Shown: positions 27,913 to 36,592 of the stretch, piece by piece
Numbering within the stretch: position 1 is the stretch's first letter
How the letters are laid out: each line of letters starts with the position of its first letter
Assembly (NCBI RefSeq): GCF_012974865.1
Contig: NZ_CP043633.1
Span: forward strand, 1,054,001-1,118,000
DNA length: 64,000 nt
DNA from: Nonlabens sp. Ci31
GTDB taxonomy: Bacteria > Bacteroidota > Bacteroidia > Flavobacteriales > Flavobacteriaceae
Direction of reading: 5' to 3'
The notes under the pieces: model-generated
Told to the model about the DNA's origin: nothing
Database searches by the model: none
The model's input: the letters and a program-made list of their open reading frames with translations, nothing else
Program-made: the position numbers and the translations under genes

Positions 27913-27950
27913 AAAAAATCCGCATCATTTAAAAATAATGCGGATTTTTT
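27913..27950 (+). terminator. intrinsic terminator after tatA
   Basis: AAAAAATCCGCAT (27913-27925) pairs with ATGCGGATTTTTT (27938-27950). The A-run and T-run on both sides make it bidirectional, serving tatA and the convergent lipoprotein gene. Confidence 0.88.
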
Positions 27951-27985
27951 ATGAACCCAATTTAACTGTGGATATATCCTACTAT

Positions 27986-28534
27986 TTAATTTACTAACTG
28001 TAAGTTTCCAGAATAATTTAGGGTAAAACTGGCGTTAGCATCATCTGCTCTTCCTTGACCTGTAATTTTAAAACTGCCGTTAGAAAGTTCTTCTACCGTG
28101 ATTGTTCCTTGAAAGATTTCATCTTCTAACAGAGCCGTGTCTGTCTGCGCATCATAATTAATTCCTATATAAACATATACAGTTAATGCCTGAACGTTAA
28201 CATTATCTAGATTATAAACTCCCGCTTGCAAGCCGTTATTGCTTGCAGTATAAAATTCAAGACCTAATACATTGCCATTTCCTGCAATTTCATTATTGGT
28301 ATCTAAAGTTAAACCGTCGTCAACGAGAAAAACACTTGTTATAAACAGTCCAGGACTATCCAAAAAACTATCTGATCTAAAACCTGCAGTTAAAGGGTAA
28401 TTATCACTACCTACCGTAAATTGATTTGCTAACGTTACAGGATCCGTTGGAGCTGGGTTATCGTCATCTGGATTGCAGCTGAGGAATGAAAGTAGTAGAA
28501 AGGTACATACTAGAAACTGGATTAATTTTTTCAT
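27986..28534 (-). CDS. secreted lipoprotein, unknown
   Basis: This 182-residue protein has a lipoprotein signal peptide (MKKLIQFLVCTFLLLSFLSC with C20 as the lipidated residue) followed by an acidic DDD tether. The mature part is rich in beta-strand-like alternating residues, Asn, Thr and Gly, with no named domain that I recognise. It is expected to be anchored to the outer membrane. The IS element is inserted about 15 bp upstream of its start, which may have displaced its promoter. Confidence 0.75.
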   Translation of the reverse strand: MKKLIQFLVCTFLLLSFLSCNPDDDNPAPTDPVTLANQFTVGSDNYPLTAGFRSDSFLDSPGLFITSVFLVDDGLTLDTNNEIAGNGNVLGLEFYTASNNGLQAGVYNLDNVNVQALTVYVYIGINYDAQTDTALLEDEIFQGTITVEELSNGSFKITGQGRADDANASFTLNYSGNLQLVN

Positions 28535-28570
28535 GATTTTATAACATTAGTGTCCGATTAAACTTTTTTA

Positions 28571-28603
28571 AAAGCGGGATTACCATATAGGTTTTCCCGC
28601 TTT
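28571..28603. terminator. hairpin at the left end of the IS
   Basis: AAAGCGGGA (28571-28579) pairs with TCCCGCTTT (28595-28603), between the left IS end and the transposase start. Such hairpins often shield transposase genes from outside transcription. Confidence 0.55.
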
Positions 28604-28636
28604 ATAGTACTTTGGTTTTACCACAAAACAAAGGCT

Positions 28637-29828
28637 ATGAATAAAAGTACTCACTTTAGCGGACACCCCATAATCAAGCAGTTGTTAAATCTGATTCCCA
28701 GACACATTATTAGTCGGACAGCCGATTCATTTGATAGTGAGCGCTACTATAAAACGTGCAAGACCCACGAGCACCTGGTCTCCATGCTTTATGCTGCTCT
28801 AAGTGGTGTTAGTTCACTTCGGGAGCTATCTACCGTGATGCTGCCCTGCGAGGGAAAGCTCAGCCACCTTGGACTGGAGAGCTTCCCCAGGCGAAGTACC
28901 CTTTCCGATGCCAATGCAAATATAACCAGTGAGGTGTTTGCCTCCATCTATTATTCCCTTTTGGATAAATACGGCAGGTTTTTATCGGACAGCAGTTCCC
29001 TGCGTCTTCCCGTAAAGCATCTAAGGATTGTTGATTCAAGCACCATCAGCCTATTCAGTGATATTTTAAAGGGCGTTGGGCGCAACCCGATCAACGGTAG
29101 GAAGAAGGGCGGCATCAAGATGCATACAATGATAAATGCCCTAGAGGACGTTCCTTGTCTGGTTCGCTTCAGTAGCGCGGCAACGCACGACCACACCTTT
29201 CTCAGGGAGCTCGACCTGAAGAAGGGCTCGTTTGTAGTCTTTGATAAGGCCTATACCGATTACAGACAGTTTTTTGAGTGGACACAGCAGGATATCTACT
29301 TTGTTACCCGCCAAAAAGAAAATGCTTCCTACAAAAACCTGGAAGAGTTCGATCCACAACATAATACACCGAACAATATACTTAGGGATGAGATCATTAC
29401 CGTGGAGAAGAATGGTCAGATAATAGAGCTCAGGCGCGTAGCATACTGGGATGACGGCAAAAAAAATCTATAGTTTTATATCCAACAACTTCCTATTGAG
29501 CCCAGATAAAATATGTGATATCTATAAGCACAGATGGCAGATAGAGACCATGTTCAAGCGCCTCAAACAGAACTTCCCCCTAAAGTATTTTCTTGGGGAC
29601 AACCAGAATGCCATTGAGATACAGATATGGTGCGGACTCATTATCCAACTACTCATGCTTGTGGTGCAGAAGAGAACCAAAAGAAGATGGGCATACTCAA
29701 ATATGGTTTCCATGATCAGGCTACACCTGATGAGCTACATAAATATGTTCAGCTTCATGGAAAACCCTACTCAAAAGTGGGATTATCTGACCACCAAACC
29801 ACCCGATATACAGCTAACAATGTTCTGA
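28637..29828 (+). pseudogene. IS4-type transposase, frameshifted at an A8 run
   Basis: The protein has an N-terminal DUF4372-like domain (about residues 1-75) and a DDE_Tnp_1 domain. The catalytic acidic residues are in IVDSSTISLF, VVFDKAYTDY and the Y-R-E block YKHRWQIETMFKRLK. The first frame (28637-29473) stops just after GATGACGGC-A8. The second frame continues with KKIYSFISNNF and ends at 29828. The A8 run must be read as A7, or one A skipped, to join them. This could be an inactivating one-base insertion or transcriptional slippage that makes a full-length protein. Confidence 0.82.
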
Positions 29829-29998
29829 AGGATACCATGCTATTGGAGAAACGAAACCCTACCCCACTACTACAGGGCATGAAAAGGACGAAAGCAAAGA
29901 ATCGTATTTTAGTCGGACACTAATGATTTTAAGTATAACGTTAAAAGTTTAACATTAGTATGCAATTCAAAAAAAGGGTTGTCATAAAATGTTTGTTT

Positions 29999-30985
29999 TT
30001 ACTCCTCCTTAACCTCCAAAAAATGAACACTTTTTAAAATAGCTTCTATTTCAAAGAGGTAATTGCGCTGCTTGCTGCTTGGTGCGCTTACATAACCTTC
30101 TATGATCAACCAGTTGTCTTTTTCTTTATTGTAAATCGCATAGTTGACAAATGGTCCTGCCATAAACATATTTTTTACTTCCCAAGTTCCCTTAGTTTCA
30201 AAGGCAAACTTTCCATCGATCTGACTTTCGTTAAGATATGGTGAAAAAGCAGGCTCTGTCTGGAATGGGCCACCATCTGTTAAGATTTTAATTTCTCCTA
30301 TAGAATCTCGCACCTTTACAATATCCATCACAGTACTGTCACTGCGCTTAATTCTATTGCGATCTACTTCATAAATCATCAAATCCATAGTGCCTTCACT
30401 TATATTTCTACGCAACCAGAAAAAATCATTATCAATCTCTCCATTATATGTGGCAAAATGATATGCTCGAGGAATGACGATTTCAAAACCAAAACGCTCT
30501 GTTAGCCTATCGGTATTTAAGGCTACTTTATCCATAAGGTATTGCTTGCGCTCCACTTCTCCTTGATTAAAAATAGCAATCATGTTATCTGCATTTTCTG
30601 AAATAACTTGAGCTATTTCTTTTTTATTTTTACCTCTTACCACAATTCCCAACTGCGGGTTTGCGTACACATCCTTCTTAACACTCACCCCGCTGCTATC
30701 TGACTTTTTTACGAACAAATAATTACGTGACTTTTTAAGCATTCCTTTAAAAGCTGCAGGTTTTACATGATTGAGTGTAAATATGGGCTCTTCTCTTACG
30801 ATACCGTCTAGGGGTCTGGCAAACTCTTTTCTAATCGTATCACCTAATGGTCCATCCCAATCGTTATTTTCTATAACTACTAGTATATCGTTGAGTCTTC
30901 CTGCACTATCTTGAACAACAATCGCTTGATCATTGCAACTTATAAAAGCCAGACATATGGCGAGAATTGCGTATAATTTATTCAT
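29999..30985 (-). CDS. DUF4837 family lipoprotein
   Basis: This 328-residue lipoprotein has the signal MNKLYAILAICLAFISC, with C17 lipidated. The mature part matches the flavobacterial family DUF4837: an N-terminal segment around GRLNDILVVIENNDWDGPLGDTIR, PIFTLNHV near residue 68, and FFWLRRNISEG near 187. Its function is unknown. It lies 1 bp after the MltD-like transglycosylase gene, so they are an operon and the lipoprotein may work in the cell envelope. Confidence 0.87.
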   Translation of the reverse strand: MNKLYAILAICLAFISCNDQAIVVQDSAGRLNDILVVIENNDWDGPLGDTIRKEFARPLDGIVREEPIFTLNHVKPAAFKGMLKKSRNYLFVKKSDSSGVSVKKDVYANPQLGIVVRGKNKKEIAQVISENADNMIAIFNQGEVERKQYLMDKVALNTDRLTERFGFEIVIPRAYHFATYNGEIDNDFFWLRRNISEGTMDLMIYEVDRNRIKRSDSTVMDIVKVRDSIGEIKILTDGGPFQTEPAFSPYLNESQIDGKFAFETKGTWEVKNMFMAGPFVNYAIYNKEKDNWLIIEGYVSAPSSKQRNYLFEIEAILKSVHFLEVKEE

Positions 30986-30986
30986 G

Positions 30987-32549
30987 TTACTTTAATTTTA
31001 AAGTGGCCCCTATTTTAAGGTCATCTGAGATGGTAGGGTTCATTTTGCGTATGCTAGCAATAGATATGCCATATTTATTGGCTATTTTCCATAAGCTATC
31101 ACCGCTTTTTATTTGATAAGTAGAGGGTGCTTCGGTAGACTCTGAACTCGAGCTAGTTGCTGGATTTCTAGAGTGGATGTACAGCCTTTGTCCAATACGT
31201 AAATTATTACTCCTTAAACTATTCCATCGTTTGATCTGGCTTACTCTCACTCCGTATCTGTTGGCTATTTTACCTAGGTAATCTCCGGTTTTAACTCGAT
31301 ATACCGTTCGGCTTTCTGCTTTGAGAAGTTCTGGTATTGGTTTTTCTATTTTTTCAAATTCCGCTTTCGCGAAAGCGTACACCGCATCTTCATTACTAAC
31401 AAATTTTGCCGCGTCCCTTATAGGCAATCTCAAATTGTAACTTCTGCCATCAACTACCGGGATAATATCCAACTTATAAGAGGGATTATGAAATTGAATC
31501 ACTTCCAGATCCTGATCCGTAAACTGAGCGACGTGTTCTAAAGAAATCATTCTTTTAATACTAATGGTGTCGGTAGCAATAGTTTTATATAAGGTCTGTT
31601 GTGGCTGGAATCCATGCTCTGGCGCATATTTAAACAGATACATCATCGCCTGAAAAGCAGGGACATAACCAGCCGTTTCTCGTGGAAGATAAGGCCTGAT
31701 GTTCCAGTAATTTTTATAACCACCACTGCGACGTATCGCTTTATTCACATTTCCTGGGCCAGAATTATAAGCTGCCAGCACCAAGTCCCAATCTCCATAG
31801 ATATTGTACAAACTGCGCATAAATTTACAAGCTGCTTGGGTAGATTTTATAGGATCCATGCGCTCATCTACATATGAATTTACTTCCAGATCAAAACTAC
31901 GACCTGTAGTAAACATAAATTGCCACAATCCTGTAGCTCCTACTCGACTCTTGATACGCGGGTCTAAAGCACTTTCTACAACTGCCAAGTATTTCATCTC
32001 TAGGGGTATATCATACTGATCGAGATAAGGCTCAAATAATGGGAAATAATAATCACTCAATGTCATCAACCGCTCCATATATACCCGTTGGTAACTGAGC
32101 TTTTTATTGATCAGCTTTTCCAGTACTGGATTGTAATCTATCTGAAAAGGTGTGGTTTCATTTATAGCAGCTAGTCGTGCTTTAAGCGTGTCAGTGGGAA
32201 GTGTTTGTTTTACGGTTTCACTATAATCCATTTGTACCAATTCATTATACATATAATCGTATAAATCATTGTTGTACAGTTCATTAAGTAATTTTTCGTC
32301 AAAATCGTCTGCCTCTGGATACCTCTTTAAAGGCTCACCAGTCACAGCGGTATCCACTGCTATTTCTTGGACAGGTATTTCTCTGACCATCTTCGTTCCT
32401 AATTCTAACGAATCCTTTTCCGTTTGCTGCTTTTTAAGCTCTTTACGATCAGTTACTTTTTCTAGAGTATTTGTAGAGTCATGCTTTACTTGCGCCTTTG
32501 ACAGAAAAAACAGGAAAGAGAAAAGAAAAAAGAGAAGGTATTTGTTCAT
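30987..32549 (-). CDS. MltD-like lytic transglycosylase with two LysM domains
   Basis: This 520-residue secreted enzyme cuts glycan strands of peptidoglycan. It has a signal peptide (residues 1-19), a charged spacer, an SLT domain at about 165-300 with the catalytic glutamate in LAVVESALDPRIKSRVGATG and LWQFMFTTG, AYNSGPGNVNKAIRRSGG, and two LysM domains at about 408-455 and 474-519 (YRVKTGDYLGKIANRYGV; YQIKSGDSLWKIANKYGI). YAFAKAEFEK, just before the first LysM, is encoded by a palindrome copy in what looks like a linker. Confidence 0.92.
   Translation of the reverse strand: MNKYLLFFLFSFLFFLSKAQVKHDSTNTLEKVTDRKELKKQQTEKDSLELGTKMVREIPVQEIAVDTAVTGEPLKRYPEADDFDEKLLNELYNNDLYDYMYNELVQMDYSETVKQTLPTDTLKARLAAINETTPFQIDYNPVLEKLINKKLSYQRVYMERLMTLSDYYFPLFEPYLDQYDIPLEMKYLAVVESALDPRIKSRVGATGLWQFMFTTGRSFDLEVNSYVDERMDPIKSTQAACKFMRSLYNIYGDWDLVLAAYNSGPGNVNKAIRRSGGYKNYWNIRPYLPRETAGYVPAFQAMMYLFKYAPEHGFQPQQTLYKTIATDTISIKRMISLEHVAQFTDQDLEVIQFHNPSYKLDIIPVVDGRSYNLRLPIRDAAKFVSNEDAVYAFAKAEFEKIEKPIPELLKAESRTVYRVKTGDYLGKIANRYGVRVSQIKRWNSLRSNNLRIGQRLYIHSRNPATSSSSESTEAPSTYQIKSGDSLWKIANKYGISIASIRKMNPTISDDLKIGATLKLK
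31363..31377. repeat. in-gene palindrome copy 6 (exact)
   Basis: GCTTTCGCGAAAGCG in the transglycosylase gene encodes AFAKA in the linker between the catalytic and LysM parts. Confidence 0.9.
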
Positions 32550-32600
32550 TTGTTGATTTTAGTTGTTTGAAAGACATGCTTTAAAAACAGTCCTTTTTTC

Positions 32601-32649
32601 AAAAAAAGGGCTCGCCTGAGTTCACTATTCTTAAGAAAAGCGCGGCGAG
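32601..32649 (-). terminator. terminator of pgk
   Basis: On the minus strand CTCGCC (from 32644-32649) pairs with GGCGAG (from 32611-32616) and is followed by CCC and a run of seven T. It lies directly downstream of pgk. Confidence 0.65.
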
Positions 32650-32671
32650 TTTAATTTATGATTTTATGAAC

Positions 32672-33853
32672 CTACTTCTTCATTGCAGCAATACCAGGAA
32701 GTACTTTTCCCTCTAGCATTTCTAGCATTGCACCACCACCAGTAGAAACATAACTTACTTGGTTATCAAAACCAAATTGCTTTACTGCAGCTACAGAATC
32801 TCCACCACCTACTAACGAGAAGGCACCGTTTTTTGTTGCCATTGCGACAGATTTACCTAAAGCGACGGTCCCTTTTGCAAAAGGTTCCATTTCAAAAACT
32901 CCTGCTGGACCATTCCATAGAATGGTTTTAGCGCCTTGAAGTACGTTGTGGAAGTTTTCACGAGATTTTTCTCCTATATCAAGACCCATCCAGCCATCTG
33001 GAATTTCATCAATAGCAGATTTATCAATAGATGCCAATTCTGAAAAAGAGTTTGCTATGATCACGTCTACTGGTAAATGTATGTTGGTATTGGTCTCCTT
33101 AGCTTTAGCAATAATTTCTAAGGCTAGTTTTTGTTTATTATCTTCTACTAAAGAATCTCCTATTTTTCCATCCTGGGCTTTAATAAACGTATAAGCCATT
33201 CCGCCAGCGATGATCAGATCATCTACTTTAGTTAATATGTTCTCTATTACGGTAATTTTAGAGGATACCTTTGCCCCTCCTAAAATCGCTACTAGCGGTC
33301 TTTCGGGAGTTTTCAAAACTCTGTCAAGACTTTCGATCTCGCGATTCATGAGCATCCCAAAACATTTTTCTTTAAAGAATTGGGCAATTATTGCCGTACT
33401 CGCATGAGCCCTGTGAGCAGTCCCAAATGCATCATTGATGTAGACGTCTCCTAATTGTGATAATGCTTTCGCGAAAGCGGTATTTCCAGCAGTCTCCTCT
33501 TTATAATACCTAAGGTTCTCTAATAATAGTACTTCCCCTGGCTCCAGATCATGTGCTGCCTTTTGAGCAAGCTCCCCTTTGCAATCTTCTACAAACTTTA
33601 CCTGTACCCCTAAAATATCGCTAGCCTTCTCTACTACATGGCGCAGTGAAAATTCTTCTTCTTTATTCTTAGGACGACCTAGATGCGACATTAAAATCAC
33701 CGAACCACCCTGTTCTAAAACATAAATAATAGTGTCTTTTGCAGCCTCAATTCTAGTCGCATCAGTTACCTTAAAGTTCTCGTCTAGTGGTACGTTAAAA
33801 TCTACTCTAATCAACGCTTTCTTATTGTCTAAATTAATCTGGTCTATAGTCAT
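32672..33853 (-). CDS. pgk: phosphoglycerate kinase
   Basis: Pgk transfers phosphate between 1,3-bisphosphoglycerate and ADP in glycolysis. I chose the ATG at 33853 (MTIDQINLDNKK), giving 393 residues, the normal length; an upstream ATG at 33907 adds 18 unrelated residues. Visible features are the RVDFNVPLD signature near residue 16, LMSHLGRPK, the AILGGAKVSSKI hinge region, LWNGPAGVFEMEPF, and GGGDSVAAVKQFG near 352. AFAKALSQLGD near residue 125 is encoded by a palindrome copy. Confidence 0.97.
   Translation of the reverse strand: MTIDQINLDNKKALIRVDFNVPLDENFKVTDATRIEAAKDTIIYVLEQGGSVILMSHLGRPKNKEEEFSLRHVVEKASDILGVQVKFVEDCKGELAQKAAHDLEPGEVLLLENLRYYKEETAGNTAFAKALSQLGDVYINDAFGTAHRAHASTAIIAQFFKEKCFGMLMNREIESLDRVLKTPERPLVAILGGAKVSSKITVIENILTKVDDLIIAGGMAYTFIKAQDGKIGDSLVEDNKQKLALEIIAKAKETNTNIHLPVDVIIANSFSELASIDKSAIDEIPDGWMGLDIGEKSRENFHNVLQGAKTILWNGPAGVFEMEPFAKGTVALGKSVAMATKNGAFSLVGGGDSVAAVKQFGFDNQVSYVSTGGGAMLEMLEGKVLPGIAAMKK
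33465..33479. repeat. in-gene palindrome copy 7 (exact)
   Basis: GCTTTCGCGAAAGCG in pgk encodes AFAKA in the N-terminal domain. The preceding base is T, so only the 14-bp core is symmetric. Confidence 0.9.
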
Positions 33854-33978
33854 CTTTTGGTATTCAAAATTGTTTAAAAACAAATATAACGGTTCTCTAT
33901 TTACCATGGGCTTATTGTTATTTAAAGAAAACTAAAAAGTGAAGTCATTTCAAGTTTCCTGACCTAAGGGGTTCCACT

Positions 33979-33986
33979 TATATTTG
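33979..33986 (+). promoter_or_regulatory. candidate -7 promoter box of holB
   Basis: TATATTTG matches the TAnnTTTG consensus and ends only four bases before the holB ATG, which implies a very short or absent leader. No clear -33 TTG is seen at the expected spacing. Confidence 0.45.
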
Positions 33987-33990
33987 CAAT

Positions 33991-35118
33991 ATGCAATATC
34001 AAGACGTTTTAGGACTAGAACACATCAAAAAGCACCTGCAATCTACGGTGCAAAACGATCGTATAGCTCATGCTCAGTTATTAGTCGGTCCTACTGGGAG
34101 TGGCGTTTTACCTCTTGCTGTTGCTTATGCGAGACATATTTTATGTGCTGCTTCTAATGAAAGCTGTCATGCACAAGTCAATAACCTCGCCCATCCAGAT
34201 TTACACTTTTCTTTTCCCATGCCATCCTCTGTTGGAAGCAGCACTACCAAGACAACTTCAGACATGTTTTTAAAGGAATGGCGTACTTTTTTACTTTCTA
34301 ACCCTTATGGAAGCTTACCAGACTGGTATAAAGCCATCGATATAGAAAAAAAGAATGCTGAAATACGCGTAGCAGAAGCGCAACTCATCATGAAAAAGCT
34401 AAGCTTAAAATCTTATGAAGGAGGTTTTAAAGTGGTCATCATTTGGGGTGCTGATAAAATGAATACCGAAGCCGCAAACAAACTGCTCAAGCTAATAGAA
34501 GAACCTCCTGCAAAGACTATTATCCTGCTTGTTGCCGAATCTGAGGATCGAATTATCAATACCATCAAATCCAGGTGTCAAATTATCAGTGTTCCTAAAC
34601 TCCATGCTGCTGTCATTGCTCAAGGACTACAAAAAAATCTTCAATTAACTGAAAGTCAAAGCTCTATAGTTTCAAGACAAGCAGATGGAGATTACAGAAA
34701 AGCCGTACAGTTTTCACAAAATAGCGCTGAAGAACTGCAATTTGAGCAGTGGTTTGTAGAATGGGTACGAACAGCTTTTGTAGCAAAAACAAAAATGACT
34801 GCCATAAACGATCTTATCGAATGGGCTCAAAACATAGCCGCAGTAAACCGAGAAACGCAGATACGTTTCCTTATGTATAGTATGGAATTCTTTAGACAGG
34901 CCATGTTGAAAAACTACAAAGCAGAAACCGCAGTATATCTATCTCCTCAAAGCGGTTTTGACCTAAGTAAATTTGCCCCTTTTGTAGACGGAAATAGAAT
35001 GATAAAAATACAAAATCAACTTCAAGAAGCCATTTATCATATCGAACGTAATGCTAATGGCAAGATTGTTCTTACTGATTTGAGTATAGGAATGACGCGT
35101 ATCCTACATTCTAAATAA
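33991..35118 (+). CDS. holB: DNA polymerase III delta' subunit
   Basis: The delta' subunit is a fixed part of the clamp loader that opens the sliding clamp. The 375-residue AAA+ protein starts YQDVLGLEHIKKHLQSTVQNDRIAHAQLLVGPTGSG. Its Walker A region (GPTGSGVLPLA) lacks the GK[ST] lysine, as expected for delta', which does not hydrolyse ATP. KVVIIWGADKMNTEAANKLLKLIEEPP and IINTIKSRCQII are the typical Walker B-side and sensor-1 segments. It is transcribed divergently from pgk. Confidence 0.9.
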   Translation: MQYQDVLGLEHIKKHLQSTVQNDRIAHAQLLVGPTGSGVLPLAVAYARHILCAASNESCHAQVNNLAHPDLHFSFPMPSSVGSSTTKTTSDMFLKEWRTFLLSNPYGSLPDWYKAIDIEKKNAEIRVAEAQLIMKKLSLKSYEGGFKVVIIWGADKMNTEAANKLLKLIEEPPAKTIILLVAESEDRIINTIKSRCQIISVPKLHAAVIAQGLQKNLQLTESQSSIVSRQADGDYRKAVQFSQNSAEELQFEQWFVEWVRTAFVAKTKMTAINDLIEWAQNIAAVNRETQIRFLMYSMEFFRQAMLKNYKAETAVYLSPQSGFDLSKFAPFVDGNRMIKIQNQLQEAIYHIERNANGKIVLTDLSIGMTRILHSK

Positions 35119-35206
35119 GTTTAGAATTAAATATTTGAGCCTTTTAATAAATTTTAATCTCTAATAGTTAAAAGGCTACCTCATTTTGTTACATTAGATT
35201 AAAAAA

Positions 35207-35602
35207 ATGATGTTCACCTACTCTGGGATAATCCTTATTCTTGCCTTTCTGCTAGTAACCTATTTAATGTCTGCTTATGAAAAAATGTTTGATTGGGGGA
35301 AAACATTTGAAGACTACTGTCTTATGTATAAGGACGTATTTAACCCTATCGTTGTTAGATTAAGTATCATTATCATCTTAAGCATAGAAATTACACTAAG
35401 TACCCTAATCGGTATTGCCGTATATGATATCATATCCGTTCAAAGTTTGCTGTATGCGCAATACGCATTTGTACTTTCAGGTTTTCTTATTATTATTTTA
35501 CTAGTAGGTTTAAGAATCGTAAAAGATTACTCCGGTTCTTCAGGATTAGGAATTTACCTTATCATTAGCATGATAGGACTCTTTTGGTCTCAATATATTT
35601 AA
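35207..35602 (+). CDS. four-helix membrane protein, unknown
   Basis: This 131-residue protein has four predicted membrane segments (about residues 4-22, 47-72, 82-103 and 110-130) with a short cytoplasmic acidic/aromatic loop (YEKMFDWGKTFEDYCLMYKDVFNP). I recognise no family. It lies 88 bp downstream of holB on the same strand and may share its transcript. The terminator at 35711-35748 follows. Confidence 0.65.
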   Translation: MMFTYSGIILILAFLLVTYLMSAYEKMFDWGKTFEDYCLMYKDVFNPIVVRLSIIIILSIEITLSTLIGIAVYDIISVQSLLYAQYAFVLSGFLIIILLVGLRIVKDYSGSSGLGIYLIISMIGLFWSQYI

Positions 35603-35710
35603 TATCTATAGTAAATTTTATTTGTATAAGTAAAAACTATAAATTTAGGGGCTAAATCAAGTCGTTTAAGCTTGTTTAAATAAATCGACAGCAAATATTG
35701 TTGTTGGATC

Positions 35711-35748
35711 AAAAAAGCGCTTTTAAAACAATTTAAAAGCGCTTTTTT
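35711..35748. terminator. bidirectional terminator overlapping a stop codon
   Basis: AAAAAAGCGCTTTTAAA (35711-35727) pairs perfectly with 35732-35748. It separates the plus-strand holB/membrane-protein unit from the minus-strand methyltransferase. The right arm contains the stop and last codons of that methyltransferase gene. Confidence 0.88.
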
Positions 35749-36572
35749 AGTATGTAAGTGATGGAACTGGGCTCTTTAGTAACAATTGCCGTTAAATTAG
35801 AGAGCAACCCAATGAACATTCCTAAAAGAAAAGGGAAAGGTGATTTTTTATATCTAGATGATAAAATCGAAACATAAAAACTGTCCAGCCACATGGGTTT
35901 CATTTTTATGATTTCAAAATCCTTTTCAAATAGACTTCTTACCGCTTTTTTATTAAAGTGAAATAAATGTCTAGGCACATCATAACCGGCCCAATACTTT
36001 CCATAAAACTTAGCATCATAGGATTCGTAATTAGGTAAGGCTAAAATCAAAACACCTTTTGGTTGTAACAACTGAAGTATTTTTTCTTTCTGCTTTTCTA
36101 CATCTGGAACATGTTCTAATACATGATACATAGAAATAAGCTCAAAACTATTTATTTCAAAATGTTCCAAGGTCGGTTTTAAATCGATTCCTTTTTCTAA
36201 GGCTACCTGCCTTGCTTTTTCACTAGGTTCAAAACCTACACTTTCAATTCCGCAATCTTGTAATGCTCCAATCAGATCTCCTACCCCGGCACCTATATCC
36301 AACACTCTTCCTGTTAAAGTAAATTTCTTAATTAAAGAAGTCTTTGATTTTAAATTAAGGCCCTTAGCAAAATTATAACATTGTGCAAAAAAGGATGTTG
36401 AAGAATCATCATGAGAAAGATAATCTTTGCTTTCATAATATTTATCTAACTCCTTTGGTTGAGGAATAGTTTTTATCAATTCTGTATGTGGATCCCTATA
36501 CAACTCAAACTCTTCCTGAGTCAGAAAATAATCATTGAGTGTGAGAAAGTGTTTTGAGAAATTCAAATCCAT
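35733..36572 (-). CDS. class I SAM-dependent methyltransferase
   Basis: This protein of 279 residues has the AdoMet motif GRVLDIGAGVGDLIGALQD near residue 85 and the post-motif MYHVLEHVPDVEKQKEKIL near 147, as in Methyltransf_23. I chose the ATG at 36572 (MDLNFSKHF); a GTG at 36584 lies inside the parS site and is less likely. The substrate is unknown. C-terminal hydrophobic stretches (about 225-255) may be membrane-associated. The last codons lie in the terminator stem. Confidence 0.82.
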   Translation of the reverse strand: MDLNFSKHFLTLNDYFLTQEEFELYRDPHTELIKTIPQPKELDKYYESKDYLSHDDSSTSFFAQCYNFAKGLNLKSKTSLIKKFTLTGRVLDIGAGVGDLIGALQDCGIESVGFEPSEKARQVALEKGIDLKPTLEHFEINSFELISMYHVLEHVPDVEKQKEKILQLLQPKGVLILALPNYESYDAKFYGKYWAGYDVPRHLFHFNKKAVRSLFEKDFEIIKMKPMWLDSFYVSILSSRYKKSPFPFLLGMFIGLLSNLTAIVTKEPSSITYILKKRF

Positions 36573-36576
36573 TAAT

Positions 36577-36592
36577 TGTTTCACGTGAAACT
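36577..36592. promoter_or_regulatory. parS: parS-like site 1
   Basis: TGTTTCACGTGAAACT matches the widely conserved ParB-binding parS 16-mer (TGTTTCACGTGAAACA) at 15 of 16 positions. It lies between mnmG and the methyltransferase gene and overlaps the mnmG stop codon by two bases. ParB binds such sites to organise and segregate the origin region. Confidence 0.88.

Larger units (their letters stand above)
28550..29920 (+). mobile_element. IS4-family insertion sequence
   Basis: The ends GTGTCCGATTAAA (left, 28550 onward) and its inverted counterpart GTGTCCGACTAAA (right, ending 29920) differ at one position. Inverted similarity extends about five more bases outward (CATTA), so the exact tips are uncertain. 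No convincing target-site duplication is visible. The internal sequence is visibly richer in G and C than its neighbours, which suggests transfer from another host. It carries one transposase gene interrupted by a frameshift. Confidence 0.82.

Noticed and set aside
28533..29931. ATGATTTTA on both sides of the IS as a target-site duplication
   Set aside because: The left copy is about nine bases away from the IS end, so it is probably chance; no clean duplication is seen at the tips.
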